Positions 47,971 to 56,664 of a stretch of 64,000 nt of DNA are shown here, piece after piece. Position 1 is the stretch's first letter. Each line of letters starts with the position of its first letter. Source of the DNA: Lacibacter sp. H375 (lineage in GTDB: Bacteria; Bacteroidota; Bacteroidia; Chitinophagales; Chitinophagaceae). Location: NCBI RefSeq assembly GCF_037892425.1, contig NZ_JBBKTT010000001.1, forward strand, positions 4,278,001 to 4,342,000. Direction: 5' to 3'. Position numbers and translations under genes: made by a program. Under the pieces are notes generated by a model that was not told the origin of the DNA, did no database searches, and saw only the letters and a list, made by a program, of their open reading frames with translations.

Positions 47971-49662
47971 CTAAACTTGTTCGGCTGCTAATTTACTTTT
48001 TCGATAACCATAAATAAAATAGATCACTAACCCAATTCCCATCCACACAAAAAACCAAAACCAGCTGTTCACCGGAATTTCAATCATCAGGTATAAACAA
48101 CTTAATGCACCTAATACAGGTATGAGCGAATATTTTCGAATAAAAGTAAATACAGATAATACAACAGCAATAATGATGAAGAGCAGGAATAATACTTCCT
48201 GGTGATCTTCATTGAACAGATTGGTAACTGAAGCAGCTACTCGTTCACGGAAAAGGAAAATAAATCCAGCAACGATCAACGGAAGAATAAACTGTGCATT
48301 GATATAAGGCAACTTAAATTTACCTGAACCTTCTGCACGAAGTTTAGGCAATAACAAAACGCCTAAACATACCAACACAAACGCAAACAAGGTTCCAATA
48401 CTTGTAAGATCCGTCATGATTGATGAAGGAAGGAACAATGCAGGAATACCCACTAAAAAACCTGTAACAATTGTTGCGAATGCAGGCGTTTTATATTTCT
48501 TATGTACGTTTGAAAAACGTTTTGGTAATAACCCATCACGACTCATGGTCATCCAGATGCGTGGCTGGCCTAATTGAAATACCAGCAACACACTGGTGGT
48601 AGCTACTACCGCACTGATGCTGATGATATAACCAATCCATTTCAAACCCAACTTATCAAATACATAAGCAAGAGGATCATCAACTTTCAGTTCACTGTAA
48701 TTCACCATACCGGTTAACACCAATGCAATGAGAATATAAAGCACCGTACAAATGAGTAATGCATACATCATACCTCTTGGAAGATCCCGTTGTGGGTTTT
48801 CACATTCTTCTGCCGTTGTACTGATGGCATCAAAACCAATATAGGCATAGAACACAGCACTCACACCCTGCAATACGCCTGTAAATCCGTTGGGCATAAA
48901 CGGATTCCAGTTTGCTGTATCAACATAAAAGAACCCGATGATAATAACGAAAATGATTACGATGATTTTGAAGACCACCATTGCATTGGCGCTCTTTTTA
49001 CTTTCTTTCATACCAATATATGCAAGAGCGGTAATTAGCGCCACGATCAAAAATGCAGGAAGATTCAGAAACAATTTTGTTCCACCTAAATCAGGTGCAC
49101 TGTTAAATCCATTGATGATGGTTTGCATTTCAGTGGTTGCTGCAACACCTGTTGCTAATTGTGCGTTAACAGCAGCTAATGCTTCTTTTGCGGTTGTAAG
49201 ATTGGTTGTTAACCAAAAAGGCAAATGAATATTTAATCCCTGCAAAAGATTATTAAAATAACTGCTCCAGCTGATGGCTACCACAATATTACCAATGGCA
49301 TATTCAAGTATCAACGCCCAGCCAATGATCCATGCCACCAATTCACCAAAACTTACATAGGCATACGTATAAGCACTACCGCTAACGGGTACCCGACTTG
49401 CAAACTCAGCATAACACAACGCAGAAAATCCACAGGTAATGGCGGTAATCACAAACAATAAAGTAACACCGGGGCCGCCATGGAAAGCTGCTGAACCAAT
49501 AGTAGAAAAGATGCCGGCACCAATCACCGCTGCAATACCAAAAAAAGTAAGATCACGCACATTCAATATCCGGTGCAGCTTACTTTCGTTCCCATGTATC
49601 TCACCCGTGTCGTCCGGAAGTATTGCATTGATCTTTTTTTTACGAAATAACTGGTTGGCCAT
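47971..49662 (-). CDS. APC family amino acid permease (cationic amino acid transporter type)
   Basis: 563 residues from the ATG at 49662; a TTG eight codons earlier is less likely. It has about 14 membrane helices. FFGIAAVIGAGIFSTIGSAAF (about 40-60) is the substrate-binding unwound first helix of the APC fold. FASRVPVSGSAYTYAYVSFGELVAWIIGWALILEY (about 88-122) and FYAYIGFDAISTTAEECENPQRDLPRG (about 267-293) are CAT-family signatures. It imports amino acids by proton symport or exchange; the substrate is not certain. A loop insertion (about 150-195, TTNLTTAKEALAAVNAQLATGVAATTEMQ) is unusual in length. It is upstream of mgsA. Confidence 0.9.
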   Translation of the reverse strand: MANQLFRKKKINAILPDDTGEIHGNESKLHRILNVRDLTFFGIAAVIGAGIFSTIGSAAFHGGPGVTLLFVITAITCGFSALCYAEFASRVPVSGSAYTYAYVSFGELVAWIIGWALILEYAIGNIVVAISWSSYFNNLLQGLNIHLPFWLTTNLTTAKEALAAVNAQLATGVAATTEMQTIINGFNSAPDLGGTKLFLNLPAFLIVALITALAYIGMKESKKSANAMVVFKIIVIIFVIIIGFFYVDTANWNPFMPNGFTGVLQGVSAVFYAYIGFDAISTTAEECENPQRDLPRGMMYALLICTVLYILIALVLTGMVNYSELKVDDPLAYVFDKLGLKWIGYIISISAVVATTSVLLVFQLGQPRIWMTMSRDGLLPKRFSNVHKKYKTPAFATIVTGFLVGIPALFLPSSIMTDLTSIGTLFAFVLVCLGVLLLPKLRAEGSGKFKLPYINAQFILPLIVAGFIFLFRERVAASVTNLFNEDHQEVLFLLFIIIAVVLSVFTFIRKYSLIPVLGALSCLYLMIEIPVNSWFWFFVWMGIGLVIYFIYGYRKSKLAAEQV

Positions 49663-49750
49663 ATGAGTTGGTTTTGCAGCGTTCAAAATAGGGAAAAATG
49701 AGGAAACGACAAGAATACATGCACTTTAAGACCTGAAAAAAACACAACAT

Positions 49751-50380
49751 TTATTTTGCTGAAAGATTATATATCTCTACCGCTCTCATAAAACGTTTTT
49801 TCTTAAATTCTTTTAAGGCTTTTGGATTATTAGCCACAAGCAGCTCAATTTTTTGTTCATTAAAAGGTTGAATTGAACCAAAATTCATCTGCATACCAAA
49901 TATTTTAAGATTGGGATCACTCATTTGCGGCGAAAAGGCATACAATGTGATTGTTCCTCTTACAACTGGAAATAACCAACAACTATCCGTAACGATCCCC
50001 ATAGCCGGAACTTTTAATCCAGCATTTTCAAAGGCAGTTACTCTTGCAGTTTCATCAACATAAATTTTTTGAACTCTGTTTGAATCTTTCTTAGAAAGCT
50101 TTCTATCAACTTTTTCAACATATGCCTTTCTCAATATTGTATCATAATAGAAAAAAGAATTAAAATTATGTCTTCTACCATCTTTCAATTCAACTGTTAA
50201 ATTAAAATCTGTAGATTGATTTTTGTACATGGAGCTATTCATCCTCATCTGATTCTGCATAAAATTTGTCTGATTTTGTGACAACACCTTATTTACATCT
50301 GCCCGGTACTGAGCAGGCACTTGTGCACATACATTAAGACTAAAGAAAATCAATGCAGCAAAAATAGAATAGAACTTCAT
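49751..50380 (-). CDS. Hypothetical exported protein
   Basis: 209 residues from the ATG at 50380 (an ATG three codons upstream at 50389 is also possible). MKFYSIFAALIFFSLNVCAQ is a signal peptide cut near residue 20. The mature part is rich in Asn/Gln/Met early (NQTNFMQNQMRMNSSMYKNQS) and later has LTVELKDGRRHNFNSFFYYD, KKIYV-like strands and a helical end LLVANNPKALKEFKKKRFMRAVEIYNLSAK. I do not recognise it. It directly follows the giant PKD protein gene with a 33-base gap, so the two may be co-expressed. Confidence 0.65.
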   Translation of the reverse strand: MKFYSIFAALIFFSLNVCAQVPAQYRADVNKVLSQNQTNFMQNQMRMNSSMYKNQSTDFNLTVELKDGRRHNFNSFFYYDTILRKAYVEKVDRKLSKKDSNRVQKIYVDETARVTAFENAGLKVPAMGIVTDSCWLFPVVRGTITLYAFSPQMSDPNLKIFGMQMNFGSIQPFNEQKIELLVANNPKALKEFKKKRFMRAVEIYNLSAK

Positions 50381-50413
50381 TTGTAACATTTTAAAAGAAA
50401 TTAATGAACCACA

Positions 50414-53400
50414 TTATCGGATAATTGTAACACTGCCGCTTCGTACAAAGCTCTCGCCTGTAGCATCGCAAGTGAGTTGTATGGAGTATGTAAAGCTGCC
50501 GATTGGTGCGGGATATCCTTTGTAATTTCCATCCCATTTCGCTTTGGGATCATCTACAGACAAATTAGAACGATCAAACACTTTGTTGCCCCAACGATCG
50601 TAGATCACAAATAATTTAATGAGCGATGCACCATTACCCAGCACAGAGAAGTAATCATTCTTTCCATCACCGTTTGGTGTAAACGAATTAGGGATGAAGA
50701 TCTGGCTGCCGTTGCAAAGTATTTCGACAGTTACCGAATCAGAAGCGGAACAGTTTTTATCTGTCTTTGCTTCAACAATGTAAGTGATTGTTCTATTAGT
50801 TGAACTTACGGGTGATGGACATTGCACGCAACTCAAGAAATCGGGTGGCCGCCACATCCATGTACTGATGTTACTACTTCCTGTAGCATTTAACTGCACG
50901 GTGTTGCCGGGCAGCGACTGCACATCGGGCCCTGCATTTACAGTTGGTTTTGGATGAACCACAACATCTATATCGAGTGTATCAGTAAAACAATTCTCCG
51001 CATCATAGCCCACAACTGTATATGTTATTGTTGCAGTGGGTGACGCTGTTGTTGAAGCAGATGATATTGAACCAAGCCCTTGTGTATTGTTGATCCATTT
51101 ATACGATGAAGCTCCTGAAACTGTTAACTGTGCTGACTGTCCCTCGCATATGGAATAATTTGTATTTCCTGTAATACTGATTGGCTGTACAACTCTTACC
51201 GTAACTGAATCTGCTTTCTTACAACCATATTGATCGGTGACAAGCACACGATAGTTGGTAGACACAGATGGTGATGCGAATGGAGATGCAGATGACGGAT
51301 CTGAAAGTCCGGCAGAAGGCGACCATTGATAGGCTGTTCCTCCGGTTGCAGAAAGCTGAATACTATTACCCACGCAAACTTTTGGTTGTGCAGGTGATAG
51401 TTGAACAACAGGCAATGCATTCACAGTCAAGATATGGGTGGCTGTATCTAAACAACCTTTATTGTTAACCACGAGTGTAACGGGATAACTACCTGCAGTA
51501 GTATAAATTTGTGCTGCTGGATTTTGTATCGATGCTGTCTGTCCATTTTTAAAATCCCAGCTCCATTGTACGCCATTGGTATTTGTTGCATCAGAAGTGA
51601 ATGTTGCAGTTTCACCTGCGCATATAGCAGCGGGTGCCGTAATTGTTCCTTTGGATGATTCTTTTACAACAACTATTTCTGATACATCTTTTACACAACC
51701 TGAACGTGCAGTAACACGTAAAGTAACGGTATAGCTTCCCGGCGAGTTATATTGAAAAACAGGATTCGCTGTATTTGCTGTATCGGCTGCATTACCGGTA
51801 CCGAAATTCCATTTATAGGAAAGGAAGTTTTGATTCTGCGATGCACCAACACTATACACTTCAGCATTAAAATTGATCTTTACCTGGTTACATGCCTGTA
51901 ATGGAATGCCTTTGATCTTAGCTGATAAACTATCAATGGTAATTTTTTCAGTTGATGGTGCCGCAACAGTGCAACCATCAGTGTTAGTAATCAAAAGAGA
52001 TGGTTTGTAAACACCCGGCCCACGGTATGAATGCACAGCAGTGCTGTCCGTTGATGAAAACAATTGTCCATCACCAAAATCCCAAACATAATTTGTAACA
52101 CCTGTTGCAGATGCATTAAAGTTAACCGGTTGTGAAGAACAGGTTTCTTTCGGATCGAATTTAATCGCAGCATCCAGACCTTTTACTTTTACCGAATCTT
52201 TATACGTGCCTGTTAACCCATTGTAACCATATACATACAAGGTAACAATGTAAGTGCCGGGTTTTGTATAAATATGCGATGGATAATTTACATTGTCTGC
52301 AGTGTTACCATCACCAAAATCCCATTTCACTCTAACGGCTCCTGCAGAGGTATTATTAAACCTTGCCATTACCGGGGGACAACTTGCATTACCTACAAAT
52401 GATGTATTGAAATTAAATGCCGAATTAAAATCTCTTACTACAACAACTTGTGTTGCCTCCGAAGTGCAACCAGTCAATGGATCTTTTGCTATGAGTTTTA
52501 CATTGTACGTACCGGCAATTGTAAATGTATAAGAAGGAGAATATTGCGTGCTTGTTACACCATTACCAAAATCCCAACTGTATTGCGTGTTATATGCATT
52601 GTAGTTGTTCGTGTTATTGTAGAAATACACATTTGTATTCAAAGGAACGTTGGAACCTGATGGATAAAAAGACGCTTTAGGACCCTTTACAGTTACATAG
52701 CCATCGTAATAAGCGCTCGTGGTTGTGCAACCTGCAGCGTCCCTTACTCTGAGTGTGACGTTATAGCTTCCAGGGTTAGAATAAATGTGTGTGACATCAG
52801 CGCCGGTAGTCTTTGTAATTATAGTGCCATCACCAAAGTTCCATTCCCATGATGTGATGGAATTATTTCCGGTAACACTTGATTTATCTTTAAACGTTAC
52901 CGGCAATTGGTAGCATTGATTGCCTCCTTCAATAACAAAAGAAGGTTTTGCTCCCTTTACGGAATAGCTGATATAGTTCGTGGTATCGAAACAACCGGAA
53001 ATTGAATTGTAAAGAATAAACCGCAGTTTATCCTGCAGTGGATCAACCGATCCCAAAGAGCCGGAAAATGGATTTGAATTGATGTAATAGTAACTATTGT
53101 AACCATTAAACGGAGAACCATCGCCATATTCAATGCGGTAAAATGAATAATTGTATCCACCTGCTGGCGACGCCTGCAATCCGGAAACACCATAGCCAAG
53201 ATTTTCATTAGAACAAAGACTTGGATTGTTTACTGCCAGTTGAGGTTTTTGCCTTAACATCACGGTAACCATAACAGAATCACGAACAGTGCACGAGCCA
53301 TTTGATGCGCTCAACCGAACTTTGTAAATTCCTGATGCGCTGTATTGGTGTGTAATATTTGGTTGATACGAAGTGTAAGTTGCCGTTTGCCCATCACCAA

Positions 53401-55363
53401 ATTCCCATAACCAACCTGTTGCTTCTGTTGTCGCATCCGCAAATGTTACTTGCCCTCCACTTCCTTCACAGCCTTTTTGATATCCGTTTATTTTAACAAA
53501 CGGTGGCTTTATTGTGATGTAGTCTACTTTAGTCATCGTATCATGACAAATACCATTTGTTGCAACAAACCTGATTGTGTACTTCCCTGCATTGGTGAAC
53601 CTGTAATACAAATCAGTGCTGCTTAGATCAAAGGATTCTCCGTAGGTCCATGTTCCATTCACATACCAACTGCCACGAAACAATTCACCAGTCGACAGGT
53701 TATCAAAATGAACCAACGTATTGCCACAAATATCTGTGCCTTTTGTTGACACAAAATTTGCAACAGGTTTTGGATACAGGTTGATATTGCTGTAAACCGC
53801 AGTTGCGTTACAACCGGAAGCAGTTGTATAATTCAATGTTACCGAATGAGTGCCGGTTGTTGAAAAAGTAAATTCAGGAGTTGCATCTGTTGATGTGATA
53901 CCGCCAGGAAAATTCCATTTGTAAGAAGTAATTGTTTCCTGTGTTTGTGCTTTGAACTTGACTGTAAACGGTGTGCATGAGTTGGTTCCGCCTGCTGTTG
54001 ATGACGTGTACTCGATCGCAACATAAGGACGTGTAACTGTAACATATTTTGTTGTTACGGCACTACAGCCTTCAGCATTGGTAACTTTTAAACGTACATT
54101 GTAGGTAATGTTTGCAGGATAAGTAAATACCGGCTCCTGTACGGTTGAATTAACTATCGGGTTATAAAAATCATACATGAACGACCACTCCCAACCAACA
54201 GCACCCGCAGTAGTATCTTTGAATTTTATGCGTGCCGGTGCACCACATTTGTCGAGTAACGTATCAAGAAAACCACTTACAACCGGCGTAGGTTTTACTT
54301 TAACCGTTTTTGTAATCGAATCTTTACATGTACCAAAGCTGTTAACCAGTTTAATTGTATAGTCTCCTTTGTTGTAGTAGTAATAACTGAAATTATAACT
54401 GTAATAAGTTGTGCTACCATCACCCATTTGCCAGGTTGTTTGTGATGGCGATGGCGTGCTGAGCGTGGTGATCTGCGCCGACGTTCCTAAACATATTTCA
54501 GGACTCGCCAAACTAAAATCGGCTTTGTAGGATGCAACGTTTACATGATTGGAAAGTGTTTTTGTAACAACACAACCATCAGAACTTGTAGCGGTAAGTT
54601 TGATGGTGTAAATTCCTTTTTGTGTAAAGATGTGTTTGGGATCTTTTTCAGTTGAAGTAGTACCATCACCAAAATCCCATAAGTAACTTAATGTTCCCGG
54701 CCCGGCACTCTTGTTGGTAAATTTCACTTCATCACTGATCTTGCAAAGAATTGTTTGATCAACAGAAAAATCTGCAACAAGCGGATCAAGCACATCAATA
54801 ATATCATTCTTCACAACGGTATTGTAGCAACCGTATTGATTTACGACCGTCAGACTTACCGATGCTTTTTGTTTGATCTGGTAGGTATGCGTAGTTGTGG
54901 GTGAGTATGTTTGTTGCGTTGAGCCATCACCAAAATCCCAGAAGTAAGAATTGATGACGCCATCACCTGCAGCTGATGTGCTGTTGAATGTAACTGTTAA
55001 TGGAGAACACCCTTTTACACTTGAAAATGTAAAATCAGCTTGCGGCTTTTTATACACTTTCACTTCCCTTGTTTTGGTTGAAACCTGGTTACCTTCTTTA
55101 ACCGTTAACGTAACCGTGTAAGAACCTTCAGTTAAATAAACTGCTGACGGATCTTTTAATGAAGACAGATTCCCATTTCCAAAATCCCAGCTATAAACTG
55201 TATTTGCAGAAACGCCTGTTGAAAGATTAGTGAAGGAAGATTTTAAAGGAACACAACCTTGCCCGTTTGCAATAGAGAATTCTGCATTCAGCTGTGCTTT
55301 TAATGTCAGCGAAATGAAAAGGAGAAAAGAAGTAAGGATGGTTCTGGTTACAAATACGGTCAT
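50414..55363 (-). CDS. Giant PKD-repeat protein with gliding motility-type C-terminal (T9SS type B) domain
   Basis: 1649 residues from the ATG at 55363; the upstream TTG is less likely. The signal peptide is at about 1-24 (TLKAQ). About fifteen PKD-type repeats follow, each with a WDFGDG-like motif and a YTVTL/YTIKL strand about 30 residues later. Some copies are degenerate, for example WQMGDGS and WNFPGG. Three Ig-like/adhesin repeats come next (about 1330-1560, VCVGNSIQLSATGG, ICEGQSAQLTVSG, AGPDVQSLPGNTVQL). The end is CNGSQIFIPNSFTPNGDGKNDYFSV ... FDRWGNKVF ... YSIQLTC, the CHU_C/type B sorting domain. It is exported by the T9SS to the surface and probably adhesive. Confidence 0.92.
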   Translation of the reverse strand: MTVFVTRTILTSFLLFISLTLKAQLNAEFSIANGQGCVPLKSSFTNLSTGVSANTVYSWDFGNGNLSSLKDPSAVYLTEGSYTVTLTVKEGNQVSTKTREVKVYKKPQADFTFSSVKGCSPLTVTFNSTSAAGDGVINSYFWDFGDGSTQQTYSPTTTHTYQIKQKASVSLTVVNQYGCYNTVVKNDIIDVLDPLVADFSVDQTILCKISDEVKFTNKSAGPGTLSYLWDFGDGTTSTEKDPKHIFTQKGIYTIKLTATSSDGCVVTKTLSNHVNVASYKADFSLASPEICLGTSAQITTLSTPSPSQTTWQMGDGSTTYYSYNFSYYYYNKGDYTIKLVNSFGTCKDSITKTVKVKPTPVVSGFLDTLLDKCGAPARIKFKDTTAGAVGWEWSFMYDFYNPIVNSTVQEPVFTYPANITYNVRLKVTNAEGCSAVTTKYVTVTRPYVAIEYTSSTAGGTNSCTPFTVKFKAQTQETITSYKWNFPGGITSTDATPEFTFSTTGTHSVTLNYTTASGCNATAVYSNINLYPKPVANFVSTKGTDICGNTLVHFDNLSTGELFRGSWYVNGTWTYGESFDLSSTDLYYRFTNAGKYTIRFVATNGICHDTMTKVDYITIKPPFVKINGYQKGCEGSGGQVTFADATTEATGWLWEFGDGQTATYTSYQPNITHQYSASGIYKVRLSASNGSCTVRDSVMVTVMLRQKPQLAVNNPSLCSNENLGYGVSGLQASPAGGYNYSFYRIEYGDGSPFNGYNSYYYINSNPFSGSLGSVDPLQDKLRFILYNSISGCFDTTNYISYSVKGAKPSFVIEGGNQCYQLPVTFKDKSSVTGNNSITSWEWNFGDGTIITKTTGADVTHIYSNPGSYNVTLRVRDAAGCTTTSAYYDGYVTVKGPKASFYPSGSNVPLNTNVYFYNNTNNYNAYNTQYSWDFGNGVTSTQYSPSYTFTIAGTYNVKLIAKDPLTGCTSEATQVVVVRDFNSAFNFNTSFVGNASCPPVMARFNNTSAGAVRVKWDFGDGNTADNVNYPSHIYTKPGTYIVTLYVYGYNGLTGTYKDSVKVKGLDAAIKFDPKETCSSQPVNFNASATGVTNYVWDFGDGQLFSSTDSTAVHSYRGPGVYKPSLLITNTDGCTVAAPSTEKITIDSLSAKIKGIPLQACNQVKINFNAEVYSVGASQNQNFLSYKWNFGTGNAADTANTANPVFQYNSPGSYTVTLRVTARSGCVKDVSEIVVVKESSKGTITAPAAICAGETATFTSDATNTNGVQWSWDFKNGQTASIQNPAAQIYTTAGSYPVTLVVNNKGCLDTATHILTVNALPVVQLSPAQPKVCVGNSIQLSATGGTAYQWSPSAGLSDPSSASPFASPSVSTNYRVLVTDQYGCKKADSVTVRVVQPISITGNTNYSICEGQSAQLTVSGASSYKWINNTQGLGSISSASTTASPTATITYTVVGYDAENCFTDTLDIDVVVHPKPTVNAGPDVQSLPGNTVQLNATGSSNISTWMWRPPDFLSCVQCPSPVSSTNRTITYIVEAKTDKNCSASDSVTVEILCNGSQIFIPNSFTPNGDGKNDYFSVLGNGASLIKLFVIYDRWGNKVFDRSNLSVDDPKAKWDGNYKGYPAPIGSFTYSIQLTCDATGESFVRSGSVTIIR

Positions 55364-55570
55364 GGTTAACGGGCGTAGCAATGTTAAGTCAAAATGCAGT
55401 GGTGGCGAAGTTTTGCCACACCTTTTTTACATTTTTAAGCGTATTCTTTAACCAGTTTCTATTGAGAGTTTCAGCCAATTATAATTCGATAAAAGTCGAT
55501 ACACAAATAAGTGCAACCTTTTCGCCAATGAGTGTGTCGTTTCGGCTTGTCAACGCAAATTTTATGACAT

Positions 55571-56533
55571 CTAATAATCCCGCTGTACTAAAAACTGCGC
55601 TAACTGCTTTAATGGCTCTTTGCGTTTATTCAGCACCGCTATATCTTCTAAATGCTGCATCGCTTTTTCGAGGTACTGATTCTTTAGCTGCATTGCCCAT
55701 TCATCAACTCCTGCTGATTTGAAAATAGCTACAACTTGTTCTACTTTATCAGCCGGATTATTTTGCATCAGTTCTTTCAACTGTTGCTGTTGTGCAGCTG
55801 ATGCTGTTTCTAATGCATGGATCATCAGGAAGGTTTTCTTATTGGCTTTAATATCACCACCTACCTGTTTGCCAAACTTTGCCGGATCGCCAAAGCAATC
55901 AAGATAATCGTCCTGCACCTGGAAAGCAATACCAAGGTTTCGACCGAATTGATAAATATGATCTGTATTACCGATACTTGCCCCACCGATCATTGCACCA
56001 AGTTTTAAACTTGCCGCCAGGAGTACTGATGTTTTTAATTCAATCATTCGCACATACTCATCAAGATGAACGCTTTCCCGTTTTTCAAAATCCATATCCA
56101 TCTGCTGACCTTCCGATACTTCCAACGCAGTTTTATTGAACAAAGCAAGAATCTGTTTCACATCGCCCTCAACCCTGCCGAGATAATCATAAGACATGGT
56201 TAATGCAACATCCCCTGCGAGTATTGCTGTGTTAACACCATGAATTGCATGTACTGTCTGCTTTCCTCTGCGCAAAGGTGCTTCATCCATTATATCGTCA
56301 TGGATCAATGAAAAATTATGAAAGAGTTCAATAGCTGTTGCTACCTGCCAGGCATCGGGTTTAATATCATCAAACAACTCGTTACCCATTAACACGGCAA
56401 CAGGACGCACCCGTTTACCACCTATGCTGAGGATATGTTGCGCTGCATCATACAACGATGCCGGTTCGTTGGGAAAATGACGCTTATTAAAATATTCTTC
56501 GAACTGTTTTAGTAATTGCTCAAACGACTGCAT
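55571..56533 (-). CDS. Polyprenyl synthetase (short-chain isoprenyl diphosphate synthase)
   Basis: 320 residues. The first aspartate-rich motif DDIMD is at 79-83, preceded by FHNFSLIH, and the second is DDYLD (about 208-212); RRGKQTVH and GGKRVRP (residues 38-44) bind diphosphate. It condenses isopentenyl diphosphate with allylic primers to give C15-C20 products in carotenoid, quinone or undecaprenol pathways; an aromatic residue five positions before the first motif suggests a product of C15 or C20. It lies downstream of rnr. Between the two is an inverted word array. Confidence 0.92.
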   Translation of the reverse strand: MQSFEQLLKQFEEYFNKRHFPNEPASLYDAAQHILSIGGKRVRPVAVLMGNELFDDIKPDAWQVATAIELFHNFSLIHDDIMDEAPLRRGKQTVHAIHGVNTAILAGDVALTMSYDYLGRVEGDVKQILALFNKTALEVSEGQQMDMDFEKRESVHLDEYVRMIELKTSVLLAASLKLGAMIGGASIGNTDHIYQFGRNLGIAFQVQDDYLDCFGDPAKFGKQVGGDIKANKKTFLMIHALETASAAQQQQLKELMQNNPADKVEQVVAIFKSAGVDEWAMQLKNQYLEKAMQHLEDIAVLNKRKEPLKQLAQFLVQRDY

Positions 56534-56535
56534 AA

Positions 56536-56660
56536 CTTTTTGATGTATGATTTCTGATGGTGGATTTAGGATTTGTCAAAGAGGTCGCAAAATATTGAAG
56601 TATGATCAGAATTTTTGATGATAGTAAATCAAACATCCTAAATCCTACATCAGATATCAT
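56536..56660. repeat. Inverted word arrays, CTGATGTAGGATTTAGGAT family
   Basis: Left 56549-56577 reads GATTTCTGATGGTGGATTTAGGATTTG. The complement of the right side (about 56625-56660) reads ATATCTGATGTAGGATTTAGGATG then TTTGATTTAC. The arms share CTGATG-GGATTTAGGATTT in inverted orientation around about 45 unrelated bases. They lie between rnr and the prenyl synthase, immediately before the latter's ATG. Confidence 0.65.
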
Positions 56661-56664
56661 TGCT

